64,000 bases of DNA, taken from contig JBJMHZ010000035.1 of assembly GCA_045807125.1 (NCBI GenBank), forward strand, positions 1 to 64,000, written 5' to 3'. Position 1 is the stretch's first letter. Each line of letters begins with the position of its first letter. A program made the translations under genes and the position numbers. Source of the DNA: JBJMHZ01 sp045807125 (lineage in GTDB: Bacteria; Actinomycetota; Actinomycetes; JAWWOL01). This document shows positions 1 to 9,897 of this stretch, one piece after another. Below the pieces are notes generated by a model. That model ran no database searches. It was not told the origin of the DNA and saw nothing but the letters and a program-made list of their open reading frames with translations.

Positions 1-1350
1 CGGCCCGGCCGGCTCGGCAGCGGGCCGGGCGGCGGGCGGCTGGGCGGGCGCCTGGGCAGGTGACGCGGCAGGTGGCTCAGCGGAGGGCTGGGCGGGCGCC
101 TGGGCAGCCGGCCTGGCGGGGCGCCCACCCGCCTGGCGCGACGCCGGACGGGCGGCCGGCTGCTCGGCCTGCCCGGGCCGGTCGCCAGCGATGTCGAAGC
201 GGCGCTCCATCCGCTCCAGCCGGGCGAGCAGCGAGCCCTCGTCGGCCGCGGCGGCCGGCAGCAGCAGCCGGGCGCAGACCAGCTCGAGCAGCAGCCGGGG
301 CGCGGTCGCCCCGCGCATCTCGGTGAGACCGGCGTTGAGGATCTCGCCCGCGCGGGCCAGCTCGGCCCGGCCGAAGCGGGCCACCTGCGCGCTCATCCGG
401 TCGAGCTGGTCGGACGGGTAGTCGAGCAGGCCCTTGTCGACGGCGTCGGGCACCGCCTCGAGGATGAGCAGGTCGCGGAAGCGCTCCAGCAGGTCGGCGG
501 CGAACCGGCGCGGGTCGTGGCCGCCCTCCACCATCCGGTCGACGGCCTGGAAGACCGCGGCCGCGTCGCCGGCCGCGAGCGCGTCGACCACCTCGTCGAG
601 CAGCTCGGCGTCGGTGTAGCCGAGCAGGGCCACGGCCCGCGCGTACGTCAGCCCCTCCGGCCCGCTGCCGGCGAGCAGCTGGTCGAGGACGGAGAGCGCG
701 TCGCGGGCCGATCCGGCGCCCGCCCGCACCACCAGCGGCAGGACGAGCGGGTCGACCTGGACGCCCTCGCCCGCGCAGATGGCGGTGAGGTGCTTGAGCA
801 GCTCGCGCGGCGGGATCAGCCGGAACGGGTAGTGGTGGGTGCGCGAGCGGATCGTCCCGATGACCTTCTCGGGCTCGGTGGTCGCGAAGACGAACTTCAG
901 GTGCGGCGGCGGCTCCTCGACGAGCTTCAGGAGGGCGTTGAAGCCCTCCCGCGTCACCATGTGCGCCTCGTCGATGATGTAGACCTTGAAGCGGCTGCTC
1001 ACCGGCGCGTAGAACGCCCGCTCCCGCAGGTCGCGGGCGTCGTCGACGCCGCCGTGGCTGGCCGCGTCGATCTCGATGACGTCGAGGCTGCCCGGCCCGT
1101 TGGGCGCGAGCGAGACGCACGAGTCGCACGTACCGCACGGTGTGGGAGTGGGGCCCTTCTCGCAGTTCAGCGAGCGGGCGAGGATGCGGGCGCTGGAGGT
1201 CTTGCCGCAGCCGCGGGGGCCGCTGAACAGGTACGCGTGGTGCACCTTGTCGTTGCGGATCGCCTGCTGCAGCGGCTCGGTGACGTGCTCCTGGCCGATC
1301 ACCTCGGCGAACGTGCCTGGGCGGTACCTGCGGTAGAGGGCGAGGCTCAC
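1..1350 (-). CDS. dnaX: DNA polymerase III subunit gamma/tau (5' part; 3' end outside window)
   Basis: Clamp-loader ATPase of the replicative polymerase. The reading frame is open from a GTG at 1350 to the window edge (about 450 codons) and begins SLALYRRYRPGTFAEVIGQ, the usual DnaX N-terminus. Visible motifs are Walker A GPRGCGKTS, a zinc-binding cysteine cluster (CEKGPTPTPCGTCDSC), the Walker B/DExx motif IIDEAHM and a sensor region near FATTEPEKVIG. After roughly residue 370 the protein becomes a Pro/Ala/Gln-rich linker with repeated AQAPAQP units, typical of the actinobacterial tau extension. The SRP RNA gene lies directly upstream on the same strand, a conserved arrangement. Confidence 0.97.
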   Translation of the reverse strand, partial: MSLALYRRYRPGTFAEVIGQEHVTEPLQQAIRNDKVHHAYLFSGPRGCGKTSSARILARSLNCEKGPTPTPCGTCDSCVSLAPNGPGSLDVIEIDAASHGGVDDARDLRERAFYAPVSSRFKVYIIDEAHMVTREGFNALLKLVEEPPPHLKFVFATTEPEKVIGTIRSRTHHYPFRLIPPRELLKHLTAICAGEGVQVDPLVLPLVVRAGAGSARDALSVLDQLLAGSGPEGLTYARAVALLGYTDAELLDEVVDALAAGDAAAVFQAVDRMVEGGHDPRRFAADLLERFRDLLILEAVPDAVDKGLLDYPSDQLDRMSAQVARFGRAELARAGEILNAGLTEMRGATAPRLLLELVCARLLLPAAAADEGSLLARLERMERRFDIAGDRPGQAEQPAARPASRQAGGRPARPAAQAPAQPSAEPPAASPAQAPAQPPAARPAAEPAGP

Positions 1351-1407
1351 GCGGGCCAGCCTACGCGGCCCGGCAAGGGGCGCGAAGGCGATCCACAGCA
1401 GGCGCGA

Positions 1408-1498
1408 GGGACCCCCCGCGCACCCGCCAGAGCCCGCCTACCCTTGCTGCCTTCCGGCCCTGGGGGGGTTCGGCGAGGTGAGCGCCGCACGGGGGGTC
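1408..1498 (-). ncRNA. ffs: Signal recognition particle RNA, small bacterial type
   Basis: Read on the minus strand, the segment holds the diagnostic apical-loop core AGGGCCGGAAGGCAGCAAGG followed by GTAGGCGGG, the Ffh-binding domain of bacterial 4.5S-like SRP RNA. A CCCCCCGTGCG 5' arm (about 1487-1497) can pair with the GCGCGGGGGG 3' arm (about 1411-1421), closing a single long hairpin of about 90 nt. It sits just upstream of dnaX on the same strand. The exact ends are estimated from pairing. The RNA acts with Ffh in co-translational membrane targeting. Confidence 0.93.
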
Positions 1499-1517
1499 GA
1501 CCTCCACTCTAGCGACC

Positions 1518-1537
1518 ACGAGCCGGCAGTGGCTCGT
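1518..1537 (-). terminator. Stem-loop directly after the RHS gene
   Basis: A 7-bp perfect inverted repeat (ACGAGCC / GGCTCGT) with a 6-nt loop begins 6 bases after the RHS stop codon. There is no U-tract, as is common for actinobacterial terminators. It would separate RHS transcription from the SRP RNA gene. Confidence 0.5.
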
Positions 1538-1542
1538 CAGCG

Positions 1543-4500
1543 TCAGGAGAGACCGTATGCACGTACCGCGAATCGTCTGCGTTCCTTGATCAGGTAGGGA
1601 GGACCCGGCCGTTCGTAATACGTCCTGACGTTGTCGGCAGCATTGCGCGCGGCCTGCTTGCCCCTCCGCGGGACGGTCCCCCTGATCTTGGCGAGTGCGT
1701 GCGTCTCCGTGTGGTTGAGCTCGTACCACACGAAGGCGAGCTGGGCGAAGAAGTCATGCGCGAGCTTCTTCGAGCCGGCGAACCTGATCAATCCGTGCCT
1801 GCCGTCCCGGCGAGCCTCGCCCCATTGCGCCATGCCGAAGCCGCAGTCCGTGAGTGGCCAGCGGTACTTCTCCTTCCGGTCGTGGCACCAGCTCTGCCAG
1901 CAGTGGCTGTCGACGCGCCGGCAGGTCCGGTCGTTGGGGAAGTAGCTCTCCACGTCGAAGTTCCCGACGAAGCCGGCGGCCTGGGCCTTGCGGATGTGGA
2001 ATCGGCTGTTGAGGTAGTCCAGCGCGCACTGCTCCCGCTGCGTAAGCGAGTTGTGCACGCAGACGGGCCACCGGTAGCTGTGGGGAGGCGGGAAGACGGG
2101 GCCGTGACCCGAGGCTTCGGCGAAGAGGACCGGGTTGGCGCCGGGGAAGGCGTAGCGGTCCGCGGTGGAGGCGTCGTCCGACAGCGCGAGGTCTTCGTTC
2201 GCGTCGTGGTAGTAGTCCTGCTGCAGGAATCGCCCGTCGTCGGGCGCGTACCGCCGGGCACCCATGTCGACCGCGCCCGAACCGGTGTCGAACCGCTTGT
2301 CGTTGAACTGGAAGGGATTGAGCGCGTTCGTGGGGTCGACGTCGCCCCGGGAGAGGCTGGCGTCGAGGGCGCCGTACGGCGCGTAGGCGTACGAGGCCGC
2401 GACGTTGCCGCTGTCGTCGAGCAGTGACGAGACGTCTCCGTGCGGACTGCGGCCGTACGTGTAGTCGGTGGTGGAGGAGCCAGTGACAGTGGCACCGATG
2501 CGGTTGTCGTTGACGTCGTAGGCGTACCGCTTGGTGAGGGATGAACTGCCACCTTGGGTCTCGGAGCTGACCTGGTCGCTGACGGTCAGGTAGGTGAAGT
2601 TGTCGGTCCGCGCATCTCCGCCGTTGTGCGACTCGCTCTCGTTCGAGAGGCGGTCGAACGCATCGTAGACGTAGCTGGAGCTGGCCGTCTTGCCGGTGCG
2701 GTAGGACTTGAACGTCTCCAGCCGGTCGAGCGGGTCGAAGGCGTACCAGTCACGGAGCCCGGTCTGGGCACTGCCGTCGCCGTCGCAGAGGGAGGCGGTG
2801 TAGCCAGGGTCGGTGACGCACCGGATGTCGCCGCTCTTGGCGTCGTAGAAGTAGAGCTGGTCCATCGCCGAGTTGACCGAGCGCGAGGTCAGCTGCCCGG
2901 CCATGTTGTACGTGTAATCCCGGCGTCCCGCTCCCGCTCCGGTGACCACCTGGCTGGTGACGTCGCCCTCAAGGGTGTCCACGCCTGCGGTGCTCGCGTC
3001 GAGCGTGTACGTGGTGGTGCTCGCCGCGGTGCCAGGGAGACCGTTGACCCACTGGGTCAGTCGACCACGCGCGTCAAAGGCGAAGGTCGCCGCGCAGGCC
3101 GTCGTGCGACATGAAGCGGTGCCCGGCCCTTGGAGGGTGAACGTGTCCTGCGCCCGGTTGCCGTTGAGGTAGGCGCCATTGCTCTCGTAGGCGAGCGTGT
3201 GCGACTCGACGAGGTTGGCGGACGACTGTGCACCCTTCCACGACTGCAGGGTCTGCACATCGCCATCGGAGAAGTAGGTCCACGCCGTCTGCCGCTTGAT
3301 CGGCCAGGTGGTGGGGTCACAGCCACCGTCGCTCTTGCGGGTCGTCTGGGACGACGTCCAGCCGTTGCGCAGGTACGTGGTGGCCAGCTGCCGGTCATCG
3401 GCGCAGCCGGCGGCTCCGGCATCCAGCTGGGAGGCGAACCGGTCGTTCTGGTCGTAGCCGAAGGTCTGGGTGCGGCCCTCGTCGGTGCGCTGCTGGACAT
3501 TGCCGTCCGCGTCGTAGGCGTAGTCGGTCACCCGCCAGGCCGGTGGAGCCTGGCCGGGTGGCTCCTTGCGCTGCCGGATCTCAGTGGGCTCGTCAAAGCC
3601 GTTGTAATCCTGCTGCACGGCGATCGGTGCCTCGCTCGAGCTCTCGACGCCGCTCGCATCCGCGATGGTGGTCAGGTTGTCGTTGGGGTCGTAGTTGTAG
3701 GTTGCGACGTGCCCGTCGACGTCGGTGCTCTGCTTGAGCTCACCGTCGTCGTAGTAGGCCCACGTCTCCGGCTGGCCGCCGGCCCGCACGCGCGAGGTCT
3801 GCAGGTCGTCAGCCGTGTAGTCGTAGGTGATGACACCCTCATCCGGGTAGTCCAGCGTCCGGATGTCGCCGGTGTCGTAGTAGGTAACCTTGGTCTGCTG
3901 CTTGGCCCCGACCTGGGTGGGGTCGCTCGTGCCGACCGGTAGCGAGACGGATGTCTCGTTACCGTTGGCATCGTAGGTGTAGTGCGTCCAGGCCTGCTGG
4001 GTGGCACCGTCGACGGGGTGCTTGATGCTCGTGAGCTGATCGGCAGCGTCGTAGCCGAAGGTCGTCACGTAGTTCGGGTACGGCCCGGCGCCTTGGGTGT
4101 CCACGGCGCGTGGGCTGATCTGGCTGGTGGGGTTGCCGGCACCATCGTAGGTGTACTTGGTCACCAGCTTACGAGTGGGCCGAGCTGGGTCGAACGGCGA
4201 GTCGTCCTCCGCGAGATTGTCAGCAACGTCGTAGACATGCCGCACGACGTTGCCCTCCTCGTCGGTCTGCGAGTCCATGTTGCCGTTGGCGTCGTAGGTT
4301 TGCGAGCTGACCCCGCCGAGCGGGTCGGTCATGGTGCTCAACGAGTGGTCCACGTAGTAGGCGTACTTGGTGGTGTACGAGGCGCTGGTATAGGCGTAGT
4401 TCACCGGAGCGCTCTCAGCCGGGCAGCTGGTGAACGGCGCAGGCGCGTCCGACTGCGCACCCCGTGGAGCGGTGACCGAGCGGATGTCACCGGCCTGGTC

Positions 4501-7500
4501 GTAGCAGTAGTTGGTGACCCGCGCGCCGGTCGTGCTCCCGTCCGCCGGGTACTGCGTCTCCGCCGTGACCCGGTCGAGGGTGTCGTAGCTCCATGTGGTA
4601 GCGAAGTCATTGGTGATCGTCGTCGTCGCGACGCCCCGTGGCAGCGTCATCTGCGTCTGCCGGCCGGCAGCGTCGTAGCTGAACGTCGTGGGTTGTTGGC
4701 CGGCGGACGTCCCGGGGTCGGTCTCGGCCACCTCCCGATCCATCGCGTCGTAGCTGATGGTCGTCACGGGACCGCCACCAGGCAGGTATGCCGGCGTCGC
4801 GTCGCTCGTGACATTGTCATTGGCGTCATAGCCGGTCGCCGTCCAGGTCAGCGTTCCGCGCGCGTACGCGGTCGACTTCGGCCCGCTCGTGGCTCCCACC
4901 CGATGGAAGCTGTCGTAGTAGAAGTAGCTCCGGTACTCACGAGGGTCGGCGCCGGTGTCATTGGCGTGCACCGCGTCCTGCTCCCACAGCTGCCGGCCGT
5001 CGGTGTCGTAACCGTCCTTGGTCACGCGCCCGAGCGGATCGTGCGTCTCGGTCGCGAGGCCGTTCGCGTCGTAGCTGACGTACGTCGTCGTGTGGTTGTT
5101 GGCGTCCGTCTCGGAGGCGAGGGTGCCGTCGGCGTTGTACGCGTACGTCGTCGAGTTCCCGCGAGGGTCGGTCTCCCTCGTCACGTTGTAGTTGGCGTCG
5201 TAGGCGTACGACCACTGGTAGTCGTTGGTCGGCGTCGTTGTCGCCGTTCCCTTGGGATTGGTCACCTTCGAGAGCAGGCTGAGGTGCGGGCCGGTACGCC
5301 CGGCCTCCCAGTTGGCGCTGACGTCACTGGCGTTGACCGCATAGTTGACGTACTCGTACGTCGTGTGGTTGCGAAGCTGGTCCCACTCGTCGGTGACCAG
5401 CCCGTTGCTGTTGTAGGCGCGCTCGGTGTAGGCGCCGGTCGACTCGGTCACCTTGGTGAGCATCCGGTCGACGCTCCACGCCTGGGTGGACACCTGGTTC
5501 TTCGGGTTGGTGATGCTGGTGACCTTGCCGTCAGCGTCGTATCCGTACTTCCACGCTCGGGACAGCGGCAGCGTCACGGTGGTGACTCGATTGGTCGTGT
5601 CGTACGCGAACGATGTTGTCGCACCCGCGCGGTCGGTGAGCGACGCGAGCTTCCACCGGTCGGTGCCCGCACCGGAACCGAGGTAGGTGAAGGTGGTCTC
5701 GTTGCCGCGCGGGTCGCGCACGCTGTAGAGGCGCGTCGACTCGTTCGGGGTCTTCGGGTCGGGGTTGACCCGGTTGGCGGCGAGCGGGATCGCCGGGCCG
5801 GAGCCGTCGGAGGTCGTGTAGGTGAAGACGAAGCTGCGATCGGCGAGGAAGGAGCCGTCGGCCTTGGTGCCGCCCCGCTCGGTGATCCTGAGCAGGTTGC
5901 CGTCCTCGTAGTAGTCGAAGTCGAGCGGGTGCCCGAAGTGGTCAGTGATCCGCTTGATCTTGCCGCGCACCTGCGGCTTCTTGGCGTCGGCCTTCGTCCA
6001 GTAGCTCACCGTGTAGCTGCGCCCGCCGGCGTCGGTGACCGCCGTGATGTGCTTCTTGACGCCACCGGGGTCGTCGGCCGGTGCGACCGCGGTCTCGGTG
6101 AAGGCGATCGTGTCGCCGCCACTGTCCTGGACGCTCGTCGGGTAGCCGTCGACGTCGTAGAAGTAGGTGACGCGGTTCGGCGTCGTCAGCGCCCACTTCT
6201 TGGTGGCGTCGGTGGTGGAGTAGACCCGAAGGTAGAGATGCTGCCCGGCAGGAGCCTCCCAGTAGCCGTCGGAGTTGGCATCGGTGAAGCGGTGCGTCGT
6301 GCCGTCCGAGTCCACGAGCTCGATGTACTTGTTCGAGCGACCGGCGATCGAGTCGGCGTTGTTGGGGTGAACGTCGATCGGGTTGCCGAATCGGGTCAGT
6401 GACGAGATGCCGACCGACCAGTTATTGCCGCCCTGGCACTCGCACTTCTTCTCCAGCGCGTTGTACGTCAGGTCGAGCACCGTGTCGAGCCCGCGTCCCG
6501 GCGAGGAGAGCGGCTCCCAGCGCAAGATCGAGTTGCCGTTGGCGACGTTGACGAGCTGCTGCATGTTGAGCCCGACGGCGGTGGGGACGTACTGGTAGTA
6601 GGGCTCCACCCCGAGCGCGTCGCGGACCAGCGCCTTGTTGACGATCACCGGATTCTCGTTGGGCGGGTTGCCCTGAGCAGCGAACCAGGTGGCGCCGGTC
6701 TTGCTGTACAGGTCGAAGCGCAGGGTGTACTGCGCCTTGCTGACGCCGTCCGGCAGCACCGGCGGATCGACGAGGACGCGCATCGTCTTGGCCTGTCCCG
6801 CGGGCACGTCAGCGACGAGCGACACGTCGGTACCGTCGGTCACGACCGGTGGCGCGTCCGGGCTGTACCAGCGATAGCGCAGGACGACGTCACTCGCGAG
6901 CCACGTGACGGCGCTGGTGTTGGTGACCGTGACGTCAACGCCGGCCTGCTCCTGCATCGTGGTCGCCGGGTCGTAGGTGACCGCCTGAGGCACCGACGTC
7001 GTGGCGAACGTCCCCTTGTACTTGGTCGCACTCGTGTTGGCGGTCGTCACGGTCACGCCGCTCGAGCCGGCGACGCGGCCGGCCGAGTCGTAGGCCTTGG
7101 AGGTCAGCACGTGCGTGCCATCGAAGGACTGCACGGTCTGGTCGAGCGTGTTCCAGGTGACGCTGTACGGCGCGGTCGTGTCGTCGGCGAGCCGGTTGCC
7201 GTCGACGTAGAACTCGACTCGGGAGATCGGTCGCCCACCGGTCGTGCTGGCCGAGAACGTCACCGCGGATCCGCTGACGGCTGCGCCCGCGGCCGGCGCG
7301 CTCACGCTGGTCGTCGGCGCGGCGGTGTTGTCGACGGTGACGCTCGTAGCGGGTGATGTCGTGACGTTGCCGGCATCGTCGGTCGCGCGAGCGGTGAGCG
7401 AGTGAGCGGCATTGGTCTCGGCGGTGGTGTTCCAGATCATCGAGAACGGCGCGGTGGTGTCCGTCGCCTTGACCGTTCCGTCGACGAGGAAGTCGACCTT

Positions 7501-9897
7501 GGTGACCTGGTTGTCATCGCTGGCAGCGGCCGTCACCGGCTGCGCCGCGCCGCTGACGAGGTTGCCGGCGCCGGGCGAGGCGATGGCCTCGGTGGGGCCG
7601 TGCGGGTGACTGCCGTCCGTGTAGGTGACGGTGAGCTTGGGCCGCCACGTCGGATCGAAGGCGTAGTCGTCGCTGGCATAGGCGAACCAGTTGACCGGCA
7701 CCGGTGCCTCGTTGGCGAACTTGAGCAGCAGGCCCAGGTTGGGCGACTGCCCGCTGATCCACTGCTGCACGGCAGGCGCGATGTCGAAGGCGTCCCAGCC
7801 CTCCACGTCGGTCGAGTTATGCGTCTTCGACGCGATGACGGTCGGGTCGTAATCCCCGCCGCTCGCCGTCCACTTCACACCGCCTTGCGTCTCGTTCCAG
7901 TTGGCGCCGTCACCGGTGCAGTCGCCGTAGCCGCTGCCCTCCTTCCAGGCACTGGTGACGCGGTGGACGTCCACCGTCACGGTCTGCGCCGGTGGCATGA
8001 GGTCGGTGTGCAACGACAGCGTTGCGTTCGTGACCGTGGCGTCAGCCGGGATGTCGCGCAGGTCGAACTGGAGCAGTGGCCGCCAGATCCAGTTGGTCGC
8101 CGGCTTCCCACCGTCGGTGTCGTCTCCGACCCACATGTCGTCGTCGGTGCCGTAGTTGGCGCAGTTGGGATCGCCGGTCACCGATTCGACGTAGGTGCCG
8201 TTGGTCTGCGGGCCGAGTTGCAGCGTCTTCGTCGCGTTACCGTCGGCCGGCAGCGTCACGGTCTGCCCGTACGACGGCCAGCCGTTGACGACGACCTTGT
8301 AGGTGAAGGCCTTGCCCGCGGCCGCTGTCGTATCGCGGTAGGACGTGGCCGCGGGGTCACCGATCCTGGCGATCAGCGTGGCGGCCGACGGGGTGAAGCT
8401 CGGCGTCGAGGAACGGTGGATCTCGTACCCCTGGAAGGCATGCCCGTCCGGGTAGGAGTACGGCGTCCAGCGCAGGTCAGCACCGTTGGAGTGCAGGGTG
8501 TCGGGCTGGTAGAGCTTGACCGCGTCGCTCGTGTAGGTCACGTCGAGCTTCGGGGCCTGCGTCGGATCCGTTGCGTCGGCGCCGGGTGGGGCCGGCCCTC
8601 CCACGTCGAGCGGCTCGGTCGCTCGCTTCAGCAGGAAGCCGTAATTGGGCTGGGCCCCGCTGACCCAGCTCTGAACGACCGCATGCACGTCCCAGCTCAT
8701 CCACGCCGAGGCGGCGTGGGCGGCCAGCGCGTAGCTTGACGAGACGGTGGCGTCCCAGCCCAACTGGGAGGATGTCGTGCTGACGGTGTCCCAGGCCTTG
8801 GTCATGCGGTAGGCATTGATCGTGTGGCCGTTGTCCCCGCAGGTGTACGACGACGTCATGACGCAGTCGCTCGCGTCGTTCCACAGCCCGAGAGTGGCCG
8901 AGCTGACGGTGGCGCCCGGCGGTAGGTCAGCAAGGTCGAACTGCACCGCGGCCCGCCAGCTGTCGGACGAGTCAGAGCCGATCCAGAGCGGGCTGCCCGT
9001 GTCGGTGCAGTCCGGGCAGGTGGCCATGAAGTCGCCCGTCTGCGACGGTGGCTGCATCGTGATGGTCGGGTCGAGCAGCACCGGGAAGCGCCGCTGCGGA
9101 GAGGCGAGCCACGTCCCGTCGACCGTCAGATCGAGCTGAAACGCGCCGTTCACCCGGGTCACCGATAGATCGACGGCGCTCCTCGGGCCTCTCCGGCCCG
9201 CGCGCACGTTGGCACCCGAGACGGCAGCCGCATCATCGATGCGCGGTGGAGCGAGCTCGAACAGCGGCCCGGCATGCCCCGGTGCCACGAACGCCCAGGC
9301 GCCGTTGCGCAACCGCTTCACCGCCAGTGACGTGCCCTCCGCCGGCGCGAGCGTGAACCGGTAATGGGTCGGCGCACCGGCATCGGCAAGGACGAGCGTC
9401 TCCTTCAACCCGTCGGGTGCCACCGCGTAGCGGAGGTCCACCCCGTCGAGCACGGCGGGATACGTGATGTCCCGGCCGCTCGCTCGAGCGGTGGTCGGTG
9501 CCGCCCCCGCGAGCGTCATGTCCAGCGGAACGCCGCCGACCTCCACGTGCAGGTAACCCGAATCGCTCCTGCCCTTGAACAGCGCGGTGAAGCTGTTCGC
9601 CGCGTTGCGGAACGCGTAACCGGCGCGGCCGGCCGGCACCAGCCGGGAGTCGATCGGTTGCCAGTGCCCCTGTCCGTCCCGGTAATTGACGGGCGTGGCG
9701 AAGAGCGTGGACGTGTAGGAGCCATCCGCGTTGCGATGGGTGATGCTCCGCTGCGCCCGTCGGTCGGCCGGTTGCTGCGACGACGCGGGTGACGCAGCGG
9801 CAGCGTGGCCGGCGATCGAGGTGGCCGGGACGGTAAGCGCTCCAGCGAGCAGGGCAACAGCAGCGGCCTGCGCGATGGCGGCAGGGGTACGGGACAT
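1543..9897 (-). CDS. Secreted RHS/YD-repeat protein with C-terminal phage-tail-lysozyme-like toxin domain
   Basis: A 2784-residue polymorphic-toxin-type protein. The chosen ATG (9897) follows a GGGGG ribosome-binding tract and starts a Sec signal peptide (MSRTPAAIAQAAAVALLAGA..., cleavage near residues 30-35). Domains in order: N-terminal region to about 270; DNRLRE-type beta domain (about 275-455); fibronectin-III-like segment (about 457-600); second DNRLRE-type domain (about 600-805); two Ig-like repeats (about 815-1000); a further beta region; then YD/RHS repeats from about 1230. The RHS core end is recognisable as DGRFLQQD...RYAFPGANPVLFAEASGHG near residue 2597. The tip (about 2622-2784) carries AAGFVGNFDVESYFPN, GFGMAQWGEARRDG and FAQLAFVWYEL, the pattern of phage-tail lysozyme (Phage_lysozyme2) domains; Glu of FDVES (about E2650) is the likely catalytic acid. 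The predicted activity is peptidoglycan cleavage (inference). No immunity gene is visible beside it. Confidence 0.9.
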   Translation of the reverse strand: MSRTPAAIAQAAAVALLAGALTVPATSIAGHAAAASPASSQQPADRRAQRSITHRNADGSYTSTLFATPVNYRDGQGHWQPIDSRLVPAGRAGYAFRNAANSFTALFKGRSDSGYLHVEVGGVPLDMTLAGAAPTTARASGRDITYPAVLDGVDLRYAVAPDGLKETLVLADAGAPTHYRFTLAPAEGTSLAVKRLRNGAWAFVAPGHAGPLFELAPPRIDDAAAVSGANVRAGRRGPRSAVDLSVTRVNGAFQLDLTVDGTWLASPQRRFPVLLDPTITMQPPSQTGDFMATCPDCTDTGSPLWIGSDSSDSWRAAVQFDLADLPPGATVSSATLGLWNDASDCVMTSSYTCGDNGHTINAYRMTKAWDTVSTTSSQLGWDATVSSSYALAAHAASAWMSWDVHAVVQSWVSGAQPNYGFLLKRATEPLDVGGPAPPGADATDPTQAPKLDVTYTSDAVKLYQPDTLHSNGADLRWTPYSYPDGHAFQGYEIHRSSTPSFTPSAATLIARIGDPAATSYRDTTAAAGKAFTYKVVVNGWPSYGQTVTLPADGNATKTLQLGPQTNGTYVESVTGDPNCANYGTDDDMWVGDDTDGGKPATNWIWRPLLQFDLRDIPADATVTNATLSLHTDLMPPAQTVTVDVHRVTSAWKEGSGYGDCTGDGANWNETQGGVKWTASGGDYDPTVIASKTHNSTDVEGWDAFDIAPAVQQWISGQSPNLGLLLKFANEAPVPVNWFAYASDDYAFDPTWRPKLTVTYTDGSHPHGPTEAIASPGAGNLVSGAAQPVTAAASDDNQVTKVDFLVDGTVKATDTTAPFSMIWNTTAETNAAHSLTARATDDAGNVTTSPATSVTVDNTAAPTTSVSAPAAGAAVSGSAVTFSASTTGGRPISRVEFYVDGNRLADDTTAPYSVTWNTLDQTVQSFDGTHVLTSKAYDSAGRVAGSSGVTVTTANTSATKYKGTFATTSVPQAVTYDPATTMQEQAGVDVTVTNTSAVTWLASDVVLRYRWYSPDAPPVVTDGTDVSLVADVPAGQAKTMRVLVDPPVLPDGVSKAQYTLRFDLYSKTGATWFAAQGNPPNENPVIVNKALVRDALGVEPYYQYVPTAVGLNMQQLVNVANGNSILRWEPLSSPGRGLDTVLDLTYNALEKKCECQGGNNWSVGISSLTRFGNPIDVHPNNADSIAGRSNKYIELVDSDGTTHRFTDANSDGYWEAPAGQHLYLRVYSTTDATKKWALTTPNRVTYFYDVDGYPTSVQDSGGDTIAFTETAVAPADDPGGVKKHITAVTDAGGRSYTVSYWTKADAKKPQVRGKIKRITDHFGHPLDFDYYEDGNLLRITERGGTKADGSFLADRSFVFTYTTSDGSGPAIPLAANRVNPDPKTPNESTRLYSVRDPRGNETTFTYLGSGAGTDRWKLASLTDRAGATTSFAYDTTNRVTTVTLPLSRAWKYGYDADGKVTSITNPKNQVSTQAWSVDRMLTKVTESTGAYTERAYNSNGLVTDEWDQLRNHTTYEYVNYAVNASDVSANWEAGRTGPHLSLLSKVTNPKGTATTTPTNDYQWSYAYDANYNVTRETDPRGNSTTYAYNADGTLASETDANNHTTTYVSYDANGLATETHDPLGRVTKDGYDTDGRQLWEQDAVHANDTGADPREYRSYFYYDSFHRVGATSGPKSTAYARGTLTWTATGYDANDNVTSDATPAYLPGGGPVTTISYDAMDREVAETDPGTSAGQQPTTFSYDAAGRQTQMTLPRGVATTTITNDFATTWSYDTLDRVTAETQYPADGSTTGARVTNYCYDQAGDIRSVTAPRGAQSDAPAPFTSCPAESAPVNYAYTSASYTTKYAYYVDHSLSTMTDPLGGVSSQTYDANGNMDSQTDEEGNVVRHVYDVADNLAEDDSPFDPARPTRKLVTKYTYDGAGNPTSQISPRAVDTQGAGPYPNYVTTFGYDAADQLTSIKHPVDGATQQAWTHYTYDANGNETSVSLPVGTSDPTQVGAKQQTKVTYYDTGDIRTLDYPDEGVITYDYTADDLQTSRVRAGGQPETWAYYDDGELKQSTDVDGHVATYNYDPNDNLTTIADASGVESSSEAPIAVQQDYNGFDEPTEIRQRKEPPGQAPPAWRVTDYAYDADGNVQQRTDEGRTQTFGYDQNDRFASQLDAGAAGCADDRQLATTYLRNGWTSSQTTRKSDGGCDPTTWPIKRQTAWTYFSDGDVQTLQSWKGAQSSANLVESHTLAYESNGAYLNGNRAQDTFTLQGPGTASCRTTACAATFAFDARGRLTQWVNGLPGTAASTTTYTLDASTAGVDTLEGDVTSQVVTGAGAGRRDYTYNMAGQLTSRSVNSAMDQLYFYDAKSGDIRCVTDPGYTASLCDGDGSAQTGLRDWYAFDPLDRLETFKSYRTGKTASSSYVYDAFDRLSNESESHNGGDARTDNFTYLTVSDQVSSETQGGSSSLTKRYAYDVNDNRIGATVTGSSTTDYTYGRSPHGDVSSLLDDSGNVAASYAYAPYGALDASLSRGDVDPTNALNPFQFNDKRFDTGSGAVDMGARRYAPDDGRFLQQDYYHDANEDLALSDDASTADRYAFPGANPVLFAEASGHGPVFPPPHSYRWPVCVHNSLTQREQCALDYLNSRFHIRKAQAAGFVGNFDVESYFPNDRTCRRVDSHCWQSWCHDRKEKYRWPLTDCGFGMAQWGEARRDGRHGLIRFAGSKKLAHDFFAQLAFVWYELNHTETHALAKIRGTVPRRGKQAARNAADNVRTYYERPGPPYLIKERRRFAVRAYGLS

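Noticed and set aside
517..1512. 331-codon open frame on the plus strand
   Set aside because: Antisense to dnaX and the SRP RNA; the opposite strand has unmistakable DnaX motifs.
3982..6402. 806-codon open frame on the plus strand
   Set aside because: Entirely antisense to the RHS gene; Val/Arg/Gly-rich with no domain, an artefact of high G+C and repeated YD codons.
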